DNA of 64,000 bases from Bradyrhizobium mercantei (lineage in GTDB: Bacteria; Pseudomonadota; Alphaproteobacteria; Rhizobiales; Xanthobacteraceae). The position numbers and the translations under genes were made by a program. The DNA lies in contig NZ_MKFI01000004.1 of assembly GCF_001982635.1 (NCBI RefSeq), forward strand, positions 799,609-863,608, written 5' to 3'. Of the stretch, positions 7,838 to 16,837 are shown piece after piece. Each line of letters begins with the position of its first letter. Position 1 is the stretch's first letter. The notes beneath the pieces are model-generated. The model ran no database searches, was not told where the DNA came from, and saw nothing but the letters and a program-made list of their open reading frames with translations.

Positions 7838-9466
7838 ATGCTTGGCTTGATGCAAGATTGGCCCTTGCTGTGCCACAAGATTATTGAGCACGCCGCCAAA
7901 TATCACGGCACGCAGGAAGTCGTGACGCGGTCGGTCGAGGGCCCGATCCATCGCACCACCTACGCCCAGATCCATGCCCGCGCGCTGAAGGTCTCGCAGA
8001 GCCTGGAGCGCGACGGCATCAAGCTCGGCGACCGCGTCGCCACCATCGCCTGGAACACGTGGCGCCACCTCGAGGTCTGGTACGGCATCATGGGGATCGG
8101 CGCGATCTGCCATACGGTCAATCCGCGGCTGTTTCCGGAACAGATCGCCTGGATCGTCAACCACGCCCAAGACCGCATCGTCATTACCGACCTCACCTTC
8201 GTTCCGGTGCTGGAGAAGATCGCAAGCCAGCTGCCGAGCGTCGAGCGCTACGTGGTGCTGACCGACAAGGCGCACATGCCGCAGACCACGCTGAAGAACG
8301 CGGTCGCCTATGAGGACTGGATCGCGGCATCCGACGGCAAGTTCGAGTGGAAGACCTTCGACGAGAACACCGCGGCGGCGATGTGCTACACCTCCGGCAC
8401 GACGGGCGATCCCAAGGGTGTCCTGTATTCGCACCGTTCCAACGTGTTGCACGCGCTGATGGCCAACTCGAAGGACGCGCTGGGCACCTCCGCCTCGGAC
8501 ACAATGCTTCCGGTGGTCCCCTTGTTCCATGCCAACAGCTGGGGCATCGCCTTCTCGGCGCCGTCGATGGGCACCAAGCTCGTGATGCCGGGCCCGAAGC
8601 TCGACGGCGCCTCGGTCTACGAGCTGCTGTCGACCGAGAAGGTCACCCATACCGCGGGTGTTCCGACGGTGTGGCTGATGCTGCTGCAATACATGGCCGC
8701 CAACAATCTCAAGCTGCCGGATCTGCAGATGGTGATCTGCGGCGGCTCGGCGATGCCGCGCTCGATGATCAAGGCGTTCCTCGACATGGGCAGCCAGGTG
8801 CGCCACGCCTGGGGCATGACCGAGATGAGCCCGCTCGGCACGCTCGCGACGCTGAAGCCGCCGTTCACCGATCGCAGCGGCGAGGAACGGCTCGACATCC
8901 TGCAGACCCAGGGTTACCCGCCGTTCGGCGTCGAGATGAAGATCACCGACGATGCCGGCAAGGAGCTGCCGTGGGACGGCAAGACCTTCGGCCGCCTCAA
9001 GGTCTCGGGTCCCGCGATCGCCAAGGCCTATTTCCGCGTCGACGCCAATATCCTCGATGATGCCGGCTTCTTCGACACCGGCGACGTCTCGACCATGGAC
9101 GAGCACGGCTACATGCGGATCACCGACCGCTCCAAGGACGTGATCAAGTCCGGCGGCGAATGGATCTCCTCGATCGACCTCGAGAACCTCGCGGTTGGCC
9201 ATCCGGCGGTGGCCGAAGCCGCCGTGATCGGCGTCCATCACCCCAAATGGGACGAGCGGCCGCTCCTGATCGTGCAACTCAAGCAGGGGCAGAGCGCCAC
9301 GCGCGAGGACATCCTGAAGTTCATGGACGGCAAGATCGCCAAATGGTGGATGCCCGACGACGTCGCCTTCGTCGATGGCATCCCGCACACCGCGACCGGC
9401 AAGATCCTGAAGACGGCGCTGCGCGATCAGTTCAAGGACTATACCTTCCCGACCGCCGCGGCGTGA
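7838..9466 (+). CDS. Long/medium-chain acyl-CoA synthetase (AMP-forming)
   Basis: Activates a carboxylic acid to its CoA thioester via acyl-AMP; 542 residues. The P-loop-like A3 motif YTSGTTGDPKGV, the GMTEMSPLG A5 segment, the FFDTGDV A7 and the SGGEWISS A8 hinge, and the terminal HTATGKILK catalytic Lys are all present. The closest architecture is the fadD3/alkK-like long-chain-fatty-acid ligases rather than acetyl-CoA synthetase. I chose ATG 7838 because GAGGAGG lies at 7822-7828; a TTG at 7832 is in the same frame. Single gene; palindromic repeat follows. Confidence 0.92.
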   Translation: MLGLMQDWPLLCHKIIEHAAKYHGTQEVVTRSVEGPIHRTTYAQIHARALKVSQSLERDGIKLGDRVATIAWNTWRHLEVWYGIMGIGAICHTVNPRLFPEQIAWIVNHAQDRIVITDLTFVPVLEKIASQLPSVERYVVLTDKAHMPQTTLKNAVAYEDWIAASDGKFEWKTFDENTAAAMCYTSGTTGDPKGVLYSHRSNVLHALMANSKDALGTSASDTMLPVVPLFHANSWGIAFSAPSMGTKLVMPGPKLDGASVYELLSTEKVTHTAGVPTVWLMLLQYMAANNLKLPDLQMVICGGSAMPRSMIKAFLDMGSQVRHAWGMTEMSPLGTLATLKPPFTDRSGEERLDILQTQGYPPFGVEMKITDDAGKELPWDGKTFGRLKVSGPAIAKAYFRVDANILDDAGFFDTGDVSTMDEHGYMRITDRSKDVIKSGGEWISSIDLENLAVGHPAVAEAAVIGVHHPKWDERPLLIVQLKQGQSATREDILKFMDGKIAKWWMPDDVAFVDGIPHTATGKILKTALRDQFKDYTFPTAAA

Positions 9467-9472
9467 CGATTC

Positions 9473-9620
9473 ACCCTCCCCTGGAGTGGGAGGGTCGGCT
9501 CACATTGAGCAAAGCGAGATGTGAGGCGGGGTGGGGTGATCTCTCCATTCGGGCAGTGCCCGTGCTGAGAGATCAGCGCATTCCATGCACGGCGATCCTC
9601 CCCCTCCGGGGGAGGATAAG
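9473..9620. repeat. CCTCCCC / GGGGGAGG palindromic repeat
   Basis: Opens with CCTCCCCTGGAGTGGGAGGG and closes with CCTCCCCCTCCGGGGGAGG; an internal GAGAGATCA pairs with TGATCTCTC. It belongs with the C-rich/G-rich boxes at 14275, 43141 and 58070 by organisation. Confidence 0.7.
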
Positions 9621-9726
9621 AACACTGCCCAAATCCCTTGAATTCGCCGCAGGTCCGTGGTCTCACACGGTCATTGGCGGCGGCTGAGGTCGCCCGGGGA
9701 CATCTCAACCGGCAGATATTTCGACG

Positions 9727-10584
9727 ATGGCGCGCAGGTTTTCCGCTCCCTACCAGCAGGAGCCCGTGTCCGGTCTCGCCACCTGGTCGCGCAACCTCGC
9801 TATCTTCTCCGTCGTCGCGGTGGTGGTCTCGATCCTGATCGTCCGGTTCGGGTTCCTGGAGGTCAAGCCGGCGCTGGCGACCTTCTTCGGCGCGCTGGGC
9901 CTGGCCGGCCTGTCGATCCTGCTCGGGCTCGCCGCCTTCGCCGCGATCTGGCAGAACGGCACCCGCGGCATGGGCAGGATTCTGCTCGCGCTCCTGATCG
10001 ACGCGGCGATTCTCGCCTACCCGGCGTACCTCATTTATCAGTACCGCAAGCTGCCGCGGCTCTACGACGTCACCACCGATCCGATCGACCCGCCGAAGTT
10101 CGAGGCGCTGGCGCGGCTGCGCACCGGGGAAGGCACCAATCCGGCCGCCTACGCCGGCCTCGCTTCGGCCGAGCGGCAGCGCGCGGCCTATCCGGATATC
10201 GAAACCGTCGAACTGGAAACCCCGGTCGACCGTGCCTATGAGCTGACCCTACGGTTGGTCAACCGCCGCAAATGGCTCGTCATCGACGCACGCGCGCCGC
10301 AGCCGCCGCGCCGGATCGGACGGATCGAGGCGGTGGCGCGCACGCCGATCATGGGCTTCCGCGAGGACGTCTCGATCCGGGTCACGCCTGATGACGAGGA
10401 CTCGCGCGTCGATATCCGCTCCGCGTCGCGCTATTTCGACACCGATCTCGGCAGCAACGCCGCGCGGGTCAAGAAGCTGATCGAGGACCTCAACACCGCC
10501 GCCGAAAACGACAATTCGAAGCCGGCGAAGAAGGCGGCCCCGGTCGCGCCCAAGGCGCCGCCGGCGAAGACGGTGAAGAAATAG
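9727..10584 (+). CDS. DUF1499 domain membrane protein
   Basis: 285 residues. Three hydrophobic segments in the N-terminal third (about 25-47, 53-78 and 88-108) are followed by a DUF1499 domain (~120-260) with PRLYDVTTDP, WLVIDARAP, IEAVARTPIMGFREDVSIRV and VDIRSASRYFDTDLG, and a Lys/Pro/Ala tail. The domain is of unknown function and common in alphaproteobacteria and cyanobacteria. ATG at 9727 follows a repeat-containing 260-bp gap; neighbours give no hint of role. Confidence 0.82.
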   Translation: MARRFSAPYQQEPVSGLATWSRNLAIFSVVAVVVSILIVRFGFLEVKPALATFFGALGLAGLSILLGLAAFAAIWQNGTRGMGRILLALLIDAAILAYPAYLIYQYRKLPRLYDVTTDPIDPPKFEALARLRTGEGTNPAAYAGLASAERQRAAYPDIETVELETPVDRAYELTLRLVNRRKWLVIDARAPQPPRRIGRIEAVARTPIMGFREDVSIRVTPDDEDSRVDIRSASRYFDTDLGSNAARVKKLIEDLNTAAENDNSKPAKKAAPVAPKAPPAKTVKK

Positions 10585-10592
10585 CCCCTATC

Positions 10593-10659
10593 CTCGTCAT
10601 TCCGGGGCGCGCGCAGCGCGAGCCCTCAGGTGCGCAATTGCGCACCGGGGAATGACGAA
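10593..10659. repeat. CGTCATTCCGGGG / CCGGGGAATGACG inverted repeat
   Basis: Outer arms CGTCATTCCGGGG and CCGGGGAATGACG flank an internal GGTGCGCAATTGCGCACC palindrome. It lies between two convergent genes. A fragment with the same GAATGACG end is present near 58300-58315. Confidence 0.75.
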
Positions 10660-10671
10660 TGGAGGAAGGCC

Positions 10672-11589
10672 TCACACCATCCGGTACGTGCCGCCGATCA
10701 CCGGATCGCCGTCGGTCGCCACGACGCCGCGCGCGACCAGGTCCTCCAGATGCGCCAGCACCGAATAACCGGCGGCATTGGCGAGCCGCGGGTCGAGCCC
10801 GATATAGATCGCCCGCACCATGGTCGGGATATCGGCCTCGCCCTTGCCGAGGCGGTGCAGGATCGAGGCCTCGCGCGCCCGGCGATGCCGCGCCAGGAAG
10901 CGGACGTAGCGCGGGCCTTCCGGGATCTCCGGGCCGTGGCCTGAGAAATAGAGCTGCTCGGGTCGCTGCTCCAGCCGTTCCAGCGAAGCCATGTAGTCGA
11001 TCATCGACCCGTCGGGCGGCGCCACGATCGAGGTCGACCAACCCATCACATGGTCGCCGACGAAATTGATGCTGCGCTCGGTCCACGCGAACGCCAGGTG
11101 ATTGGCGGTGTGGCCGGGGGTGGCGACCGCCTCCAGCGCGAAGCCCGCGCCCTCGATGACGTCGCCGTGCTTGACCTCGACATCGGGCCGGAAATCGCGG
11201 TCGGCGCCCGATTCCGGATTGTGCTTCTCGCTCTCGAAGCGCGGCCGCGAGGCACGGTGCGGTCCCTCGGCGTAGACAGGCGCACCGGTCGCGGCCTTGA
11301 TCCGCGGCGTGTTCGGCGAATGGTCGCGATGGGTATGGGTGACCAGGATGTGGGTCACGGTCTCGCCCTTGACCGCCTCGAGCAGCGCCCTGGCATGGGC
11401 CTCGTCGTCGGGACCGGGATCGATGATCGCGACCTTGCCCTGCCCCACGATGTAGCTGACCGTGCCGGTGAAGGTGAACGGGCTCGGATTGTTGCAGAGG
11501 ACGCGCCGGACGCCAGGGCGGACCTGCTCGACCACGCCGGGCTTCAGCGGGAAATCGCGGTTGAACGGGATGTCGTCGTTGTCGGCCAT
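10672..11589 (-). CDS. MBL-fold metallo-hydrolase (LACTB2-like)
   Basis: 305 residues. The metallo-beta-lactamase core is evident: motif 1 aspartate in AIIDPGPDDEA, the zinc signature HTHRDHSPN, ATPGHTANHLAF with the next His, FVGDHVMGWSTSIV with the bridging Asp, and YFSGHGPEI with the last His. A C-terminal winged-helix-like tail (LHRLGKGEADIPTMVRAIYIGLDP) resembles LACTB2/ribonuclease-like hydrolases. The start MADNDDIPF is chosen; a longer frame to 11652 reads through an intergenic repeat (MPGTSPGMTG) and is spurious. Substrate unknown. Confidence 0.88.
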   Translation of the reverse strand: MADNDDIPFNRDFPLKPGVVEQVRPGVRRVLCNNPSPFTFTGTVSYIVGQGKVAIIDPGPDDEAHARALLEAVKGETVTHILVTHTHRDHSPNTPRIKAATGAPVYAEGPHRASRPRFESEKHNPESGADRDFRPDVEVKHGDVIEGAGFALEAVATPGHTANHLAFAWTERSINFVGDHVMGWSTSIVAPPDGSMIDYMASLERLEQRPEQLYFSGHGPEIPEGPRYVRFLARHRRAREASILHRLGKGEADIPTMVRAIYIGLDPRLANAAGYSVLAHLEDLVARGVVATDGDPVIGGTYRMV

Positions 11590-11626
11590 GGCTTTTGCCC
11601 GTGATATCCGGATTCTCTTTGCCCCC

Positions 11627-11711
11627 GTCATGCCCGGGCTTGTCCCGGGCATCTACGTCTTCCTTTGCGAGTCCCAAGACGTGGATGGCCGGGACAAGCC
11701 CGGCCATGACG
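11627..11711. repeat. ATGCCCGGG...GGACAAGCCCGG palindromic repeat
   Basis: CGTCATGCCCGGGCTTGTCCCGGGCAT at the left and GGATGGCCGGGACAAGCCCGGCCATGACG at the right each form their own hairpin and pair with one another; CTACGTCTT / AAGACGTGG pair internally. Nearly the same element in the opposite arm order lies at 62091-62178. Confidence 0.85.
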
Positions 11712-11732
11712 GTGATTGGGTGCGGCGTGTCC

Positions 11733-12947
11733 TTACGAGAACGCCTGGATGCCGGTGATCGCGCGGCCGAGGATCAGCGCGTGGACGTCGTGCGTGCCCT
11801 CATAGGTGTTCACCGTCTCGAGGTTCGCGGCGTGGCGCATCACGTGATACTCGATCTGGATGCCGTTGCCGCCGTGCATGTCGCGCGCCATGCGGGCGAT
11901 GTCGAGCGACTTGCCGCAATTGTTGCGCTTGACGATCGAGATCATCTCCGGCGCCATCTTGCCCTCGTCCATCAGGCGGCCGACGCGCAAGGAGGCCTGC
12001 AGGCCGAGCGCGATCTCGGTCTCCATGTCGGCGAGCTTCTTCTGCACCAGCTGGGTGGCGGCGAGCGGCCGGTTGAACTGCTTGCGGTCGAGCGTGTACT
12101 GGCGCGCGCGGTGCATGCAGTCCTCGGCGGCGCCGAGCGCGCCCCAGGAGATGCCGTAGCGGGCGCGGTTGAGACAGCCGAACGGACCCTTGAGGCCGGA
12201 GACGTTGGGCAGCAGCGCGCTTTCCGGCACCACGACGTTGTCGAGCACGATCTCACCGGTGATCGAGGCACGGAGCGAGAGCTTGCCGCCGACCTTCGGC
12301 GCCGACAGGCCCTTCATGCCCTTCTCGAGGATGAAGCCGCGGATCTGATTGTCGTGCGCGGCCGACTTGGCCCACACCACGAACACGTCGGCGATCGGCG
12401 CATTCGAAATCCACATCTTGGCGCCGTTGAGCTTGTAGCCGTCGGCCACCTTCTCGGCGCGGGTCTTCATGCCGCCGGGATCGGAACCGGCATCCGGCTC
12501 GGTCAGGCCGAAGCAGCCGACCCATTCGCCGGTCGCGAGCTTGGGCAGATACTTCTTGCGCTGGTTCTCGTCGCCATAGGCGTAGATCGGATACATCACC
12601 AGCGACGACTGCACCGAGTTCATCGAGCGATAGCCGCTATCGACACGCTCGATCTCGCGCGCCACCAGGCCATAGGCCACGTAGCTCGCATTGGCGCAGC
12701 CATATTCCTCGGGCAGCGTCACGCCGATCAGGCCGAGCTCACCCATCTCGTTGAAGATCTCGCGGTCGGTCTTCTCTTCCAGATAGGCCTTGGTGACCCG
12801 CGGCAACAGCTTGTCCTGCGCATAGGCCCGCGCGGTGTCGCGGATCAGGCGCTCGTCTTCGGTCAACTGATCGTCGAGCAGGAACGGATCATCCCACTGG
12901 AAGCTGGCCGCAGCCGGCTTGTCCTTGGCCTGGGGGCGCACGCTCAT
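11733..12947 (-). CDS. gcdH: Glutaryl-CoA dehydrogenase
   Basis: FAD enzyme converting glutaryl-CoA to crotonyl-CoA and CO2 in lysine, tryptophan and benzoyl-CoA-type aromatic degradation. 404 residues with acyl-CoA dehydrogenase order: N-terminal helical part, GCFGLTEPDAGSD and WISNAPIAD middle domain, and C-terminal RDMHGGNGI. The catalytic base is E383 in NTYEGTHD, and the substrate-carboxylate arginine R107 sits in VDSGYRSMNSVQSSL, which distinguishes GcdH from other acyl-CoA dehydrogenases. It begins with ATG at 12947 and stands alone; its usual CoA-transferase partner is not adjacent. Confidence 0.94.
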   Translation of the reverse strand: MSVRPQAKDKPAAASFQWDDPFLLDDQLTEDERLIRDTARAYAQDKLLPRVTKAYLEEKTDREIFNEMGELGLIGVTLPEEYGCANASYVAYGLVAREIERVDSGYRSMNSVQSSLVMYPIYAYGDENQRKKYLPKLATGEWVGCFGLTEPDAGSDPGGMKTRAEKVADGYKLNGAKMWISNAPIADVFVVWAKSAAHDNQIRGFILEKGMKGLSAPKVGGKLSLRASITGEIVLDNVVVPESALLPNVSGLKGPFGCLNRARYGISWGALGAAEDCMHRARQYTLDRKQFNRPLAATQLVQKKLADMETEIALGLQASLRVGRLMDEGKMAPEMISIVKRNNCGKSLDIARMARDMHGGNGIQIEYHVMRHAANLETVNTYEGTHDVHALILGRAITGIQAFS

Positions 12948-13077
12948 GAAACATCCTTTCGCATCGTCTATCGGAAATTGGCGGATAAATTAAAGCGCTA
13001 TGCTGCCAAGCGCAATTGAATTGGGCGCATGCCGTCCCAGGGGCGACGCGCACGCATCGCGCCCGGAATGACCCGCA

Positions 13078-14154
13078 TCAGACGTCGAACTTCTCGTTCG
13101 ACACGATCTCGATGCCGAATCCGGACAAACCCTTGTAGTCGTGCACCGACGACGTCAGGTGCCGGATCGAGGTGATGCCGAGATCGCGCAGGATTTGCGC
13201 GCCGACGCCGACTTCGCGCCATTGCTTGTTGCGATCGGCTTCCGCGGACTTCTGCTCGCCCACCGGCTGGACCGGAACACCGGCAGCCCCGTCGCGCAGA
13301 TATACCAGCACGCCGCGGCCGGCATCCTTGAAATGCCGCAACACGGCTTCCATCCGCGCCGGCCCGGTGAAGAGGTCCTTGACGATGTTGGGCTTGTGCA
13401 GCCGGGTCAGCACGTCCCGGCCGTCGCCGATGCCGTTGTAGACGAAGGCGGCATGCATGATCTCGTCGAACGGCGAGCGATAGGCGTAGCCCTGCAGCGG
13501 GCCGATCGGGCTTTCGGTGGTGAAGGTCGCGACCCGCTCGATCAGCTTCTCGCGGGCCTGGCGATAGGCGATCATATCAGCGATCGTGACGTGCTTGAGC
13601 TTGTGGGCGGCGGCGAATTTCGCGACCTGCTCGCCCTTCATCACGGTTCCATCGTCGTTCATCAGCTCGCTGATGACGCCGACCGGCGGCAGGCCCGAGA
13701 GCCGGCACAGATCGACCGCGGCCTCGGTATGGCCGGAGCGCAGCAGCACGCCGCCGTCGCGCGCGATCAGCGGGAAGATGTGGCCGGGGCGCGCAAAATC
13801 ATTGGCGCCGGCATTGGGATTGGCGAGCGCGCGGCAGCAGGAGGCGCGTTCCTCGGCCGAGATGCCGGTGCCGCCATCGGGCTTGTAGTCAATCGAGACG
13901 GTGAAGGCCGTGGTGTGGTTGGACTCGTTGTGCGCCACCATCGGGTCGAGCCGCAGCCGGCGGGCGTCCTCGGTGGTGATCGGCGCACAGACAATGCCGG
14001 AGGTGTGGCGGATGATGAAGGCCATCTTTTCCGCCGTGCAGAACGACGCCGCGACGATCAGATCGCCCTCGCCTTCCCGATCGTCATCGTCGGTGACGAC
14101 GACGAGTTCACCCTTCGCAAAGGCTTGCAGCACTTCCTGGATCGTATCGGCCAT
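13078..14154 (-). CDS. ribB: 3,4-dihydroxy-2-butanone-4-phosphate synthase with degenerate GTP cyclohydrolase II domain
   Basis: Makes the four-carbon unit of riboflavin from ribulose 5-phosphate. Residues ~1-205 are a complete DHBP synthase: DREGEGDLIVAAS acid loop, RHTSGIVCAP, TAFTVSIDY and SGHTEAAVDLCRL. Residues ~207-358 align by position with GTP cyclohydrolase II, but the CX2GDXXXSXXCXC zinc site is replaced by LFTGPARMEAVLRHF, so this half is unlikely to hydrolyse GTP. This RibBX arrangement is known in proteobacteria and implies a separate ribA elsewhere. 358 residues; ATG at 14154. Leftward, downstream of a repeat-filled gap after the antiporter gene. Confidence 0.92.
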   Translation of the reverse strand: MADTIQEVLQAFAKGELVVVTDDDDREGEGDLIVAASFCTAEKMAFIIRHTSGIVCAPITTEDARRLRLDPMVAHNESNHTTAFTVSIDYKPDGGTGISAEERASCCRALANPNAGANDFARPGHIFPLIARDGGVLLRSGHTEAAVDLCRLSGLPPVGVISELMNDDGTVMKGEQVAKFAAAHKLKHVTIADMIAYRQAREKLIERVATFTTESPIGPLQGYAYRSPFDEIMHAAFVYNGIGDGRDVLTRLHKPNIVKDLFTGPARMEAVLRHFKDAGRGVLVYLRDGAAGVPVQPVGEQKSAEADRNKQWREVGVGAQILRDLGITSIRHLTSSVHDYKGLSGFGIEIVSNEKFDV

Positions 14155-14274
14155 TGTCCTGACATCTCGCTATATGCAGGCAGTGGATTAGCCGGGTTCC
14201 GATGTCAGCGCCAGTATCATTATGCAACCCGCCATGCGTCCGGCAGGCACCGACCGGCAGGCATACCAGGCCGC

Positions 14275-14410
14275 TTCACCTCTCCCAAAGGGAGAGGTCG
14301 GATTGCATCGCCAGATGCAATCCGGGTGAGGGGTTGCATCCCTCGTGAGAGCCAAGCCCCCTCACCCGATTTGCTGCGCAAATCGACCTCTCCCCGATGG
14401 GGAGAGGTAA
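14275..14410. repeat. CACCTCTCCC / GGGAGAGGT nested palindromic repeat
   Basis: Sub-hairpins: CCTCTCCCAAAGGGAGAGG, GGATTGCATCGCCAGATGCAATCC, GATTTGCTGCGCAAATC and CCTCTCCCCGATGGGGAGAGG, with CCCTCACCC pairing to GGGTGAGGG across the element. A related copy lies at 43141-43342 and a shorter variant at 58070-58235. Confidence 0.88.
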
Positions 14411-14430
14411 GGACAGCCTTGAGACTGGTG

Positions 14431-16164
14431 TTACGGCAGCACCTCGCGCCGGTCGCTGAGCTGGGCGTCCAGCTCGGCGCGCTTGTCGTCGAGCAGGCCG
14501 GCATCGGCCGCCTCGATCACCGAATAGAGCTCGCCGGCGTCGCTGAGCCGGGTCACCGTCACGTAATCGGCGCCGGCGGCGTAGAGATCATCGACGCCGG
14601 TCAAGAGATCGGCGGTGGCGACGATCCGCGCGTCCGGATTGAGGGCGCGGACGTGACGCACCAGCTTCTCATTGTCGGCGCCGACCAAGAGGAAATCCGG
14701 CACGCTCAGGATGATGATCTCGGCCTTGCCGATGCCGGCATGGACCAGGGTGTCGACATTGCTGATGTCGCCATAGATCACATGCATGCCGCGGTCGGAC
14801 AGCGTGCGGAACACCAGCGGATTGAAGTCGATGACGCTGATCTGCTCGAGCAGCGACTGGTTCTGCCGCTCGATCTGGCTGATCAGCGCGCTCGCCGCCC
14901 GGAAAAAGCCCAGGATCACGATGCGCCTGATCTCGCCATGTCCGCTCTCGTGCCCGGCCTCGCCGCGTCCCTCGCCCTCCTGGTCGAGGTCGCGCAGCCC
15001 GATCCGCTTCAAGGGACCGATCAGACCGCGCACGATCTGATCGCTACGGCCCATCGCGAAGGTCGAGAGCACCGCCAGCACCACGAAGGCGAACGAGGCC
15101 GCATTCGCGGTCTCGGTGGCGATATGGTTGGCGGCGACGCCGGTCTGGATCACCACCAGCGAGAACTCGGAAATCTGCGCCAGGTTGATCGCCGGCAGCA
15201 GGCTGGCGCGGAGGCCCTGCTTCATCAGATAGAGCGGCGTGAAGGTCGTGACCAGGCGGCTCGCCACCGTGAAGGCCGCGATGACGAGCGCAAGCCAGAT
15301 CACCGAGAGGCCGGGAATCGGGATCGTCATGCCGAGCGCGACGAAGAACAGCGTGATGAAGAAATCCCGGAGCGTCGTGACCTTGGCGGTGACGTCGAGT
15401 GCGTAGGGAAAGGTCGAGATCGAGACGCCGGCGACCAGCGAGCCCATCTCGCGCGACAGATGCAGCCGCTCGGCGATCTCGCCGATCAGGAAGCACCAGG
15501 CGAGCGCACCGAGCAGCACGAGCTCCGGCCGGCGCGCGATCTGGTGGAACAGCCGGGGCAGAACGTAGCGGCTCAGCACCAGCGCGGTCGCGACCAGCGC
15601 GGCGACGCGGGCGATCGACAGCAGAACGACGCTGACCTGCAGATTGTCGAGGCTCGGCTGCACCGCCAGGAACAGGATCGCGAAGATGTCCTGCAGCACC
15701 AGCACGCCGAGCGTGATCCGGCCCGGCAGCGTATCCAGCTCGCGCTTCTCGTAGAGCACCTTGACGATGATGACGGTCGAGGACAGCGCGCAGGCGACGC
15801 AGAGATAGATCGCGTCGAACTTGCCGCCGCCGATCGCAAGCCCGATTCCGGCAAAGAACGCGACGCCGATCAGGCAGCCGCCGATCAGCTCGCCGGCGCC
15901 GGCGAACAGGATGACCTTGCCGGCACGGATGATCTTCTTGAGGTCGATTTCCAGCCCGATCATGAACAGCATGAAGATCAGGCCGAGCTCGGAGATGACG
16001 CTGATCGACTCCTGGGACTTGACCCAGCCCATGCCGAATGGACCAATGAAAAAGCCGGCGATAAGGTAGGCCAGTATCAGCGGTTGCCGGGAGAAATGGG
16101 CAAGCAGCCCGAGCCCCCAGGCAAACAGGATACAGAGCGTGATATCACCGACTAGTTCATGCAT
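14431..16164 (-). CDS. CPA2-family cation:proton antiporter with TrkA-N domain (KefB-like)
   Basis: 577-residue inner-membrane K+/H+ (or Na+/H+) antiporter. About twelve TM helices fill residues ~1-385, with QPLILAYLIAGFFIGP, LGLIFMLFMIGLEID, LSSTVIIVKVL and VLVLQDIFAILFL as family landmarks. A TrkA-N Rossmann-like domain (~415-540) includes RRIVILGFFRAAS and DFNPLVFRTLSDRGMHVIYGDISN; the classical GxGxxG is altered to GFFRAAS, so nucleotide sensing may differ from E. coli KefB/C. No TrkA-C or KefF/G ancillary gene is adjacent. It diverges from a DUF3124 gene at 16206. Confidence 0.9.
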   Translation of the reverse strand: MHELVGDITLCILFAWGLGLLAHFSRQPLILAYLIAGFFIGPFGMGWVKSQESISVISELGLIFMLFMIGLEIDLKKIIRAGKVILFAGAGELIGGCLIGVAFFAGIGLAIGGGKFDAIYLCVACALSSTVIIVKVLYEKRELDTLPGRITLGVLVLQDIFAILFLAVQPSLDNLQVSVVLLSIARVAALVATALVLSRYVLPRLFHQIARRPELVLLGALAWCFLIGEIAERLHLSREMGSLVAGVSISTFPYALDVTAKVTTLRDFFITLFFVALGMTIPIPGLSVIWLALVIAAFTVASRLVTTFTPLYLMKQGLRASLLPAINLAQISEFSLVVIQTGVAANHIATETANAASFAFVVLAVLSTFAMGRSDQIVRGLIGPLKRIGLRDLDQEGEGRGEAGHESGHGEIRRIVILGFFRAASALISQIERQNQSLLEQISVIDFNPLVFRTLSDRGMHVIYGDISNVDTLVHAGIGKAEIIILSVPDFLLVGADNEKLVRHVRALNPDARIVATADLLTGVDDLYAAGADYVTVTRLSDAGELYSVIEAADAGLLDDKRAELDAQLSDRREVLP

Positions 16165-16205
16165 GCGTCAAAGACTTCCTGTTGCCGCAACCTAGAGGGC
16201 CGGGC

Positions 16206-16766
16206 GTGAGGATCAACAGAGCAATGTGTCACATCCGCGCAGGCGGCATTTTTCTGGCAGTTTTGCTCTGCCTGCTCACCGTGCGCATGACAGAGGCGCT
16301 AGCACAATCCCCAGCAAGTATTGAACAAAATTTTGCGAACTCGCTGACAACGGTGCCATCGGAGGGGCTCACGGCGACAGGTGCATTCTACGTGCCGGTG
16401 TATTCCAGCGTGTCGATGAGCCAGGGCAAGCTCAGGGCCGATTTCTCGGTGACGCTCAGCGTGCACAACGCCTCCGAGACCAGGCCGCTGGTGCTGAAGC
16501 GGATCGCCTATTTCGACACATCAGGCAAGATGGTGGAGAGCTACCTCAAATCGCCGATCGCGCTAAAACCGTTTGCGACCGTCGAGGTCTCGATCGCCAC
16601 GACCGATACCCGCGGCGGCACCGGCGCGAATTTCGTGGTCGATTGGGCCGCGGCCGGCGAGATCGCGGAACCTGCGGTCGAGGCTCTGATGGTCGGCAGC
16701 GTCGGCGCCGGGCACTACGCCTTCATCAGCCAGGGCCGTCCGATCAGGCTGACCGGCAAGAACTGA
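16206..16766 (+). CDS. DUF3124 domain protein, exported
   Basis: About 186 residues. An N-terminal signal sequence (GGIFLAVLLCLLTVRMTEALAQ) precedes a ~130-residue beta-rich DUF3124 domain: GAFYVPVYSSVSMS, LSVHNASETRPLVLKRI and an AGHYAFISQGRPI ending. Function is unknown; members are periplasmic in cyanobacteria and proteobacteria. I chose GTG at 16206, preceded by AGAGGG at a fitting distance; the frame also has a TTG at 16182 and an ATG at 16224. It diverges from the antiporter gene and is followed by a PLP enzyme. Confidence 0.8.
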   Translation: MRINRAMCHIRAGGIFLAVLLCLLTVRMTEALAQSPASIEQNFANSLTTVPSEGLTATGAFYVPVYSSVSMSQGKLRADFSVTLSVHNASETRPLVLKRIAYFDTSGKMVESYLKSPIALKPFATVEVSIATTDTRGGTGANFVVDWAAAGEIAEPAVEALMVGSVGAGHYAFISQGRPIRLTGKN

Positions 16767-16783
16767 ATTGAACTGACTTCACG

Positions 16784-16807
16784 GAAGGCCGCTTCCGGCG
16801 GGCCTTC
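16784..16807 (+). terminator. Stem-loop between DUF3124 gene and aminotransferase
   Basis: GAAGGCC (16784-16790) pairs with GGCCTTC (16801-16807) with a short GC-rich loop; no T-run follows. It may be a weak terminator or a leader hairpin for the downstream gene. Confidence 0.4.
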
Positions 16808-16837
16808 TCAACGACAACAACACGGAGCGAAACGTCC

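Noticed and set aside
11590..11652. N-terminal extension of the MBL hydrolase
   Set aside because: Translates an intergenic repeat (MPGTSPGMTG).
14275..14410. Repeat cluster considered as CRISPR
   Set aside because: Repeats are nested palindromes without regular spacers, and no cas gene is present.
13141..16155. A 1004-residue open frame on the plus strand
   Set aside because: It is antisense to ribB and the KefB-like gene, which have full family motifs; composition is Gly/Asp/Arg/His-rich as expected of a GC-rich shadow frame.
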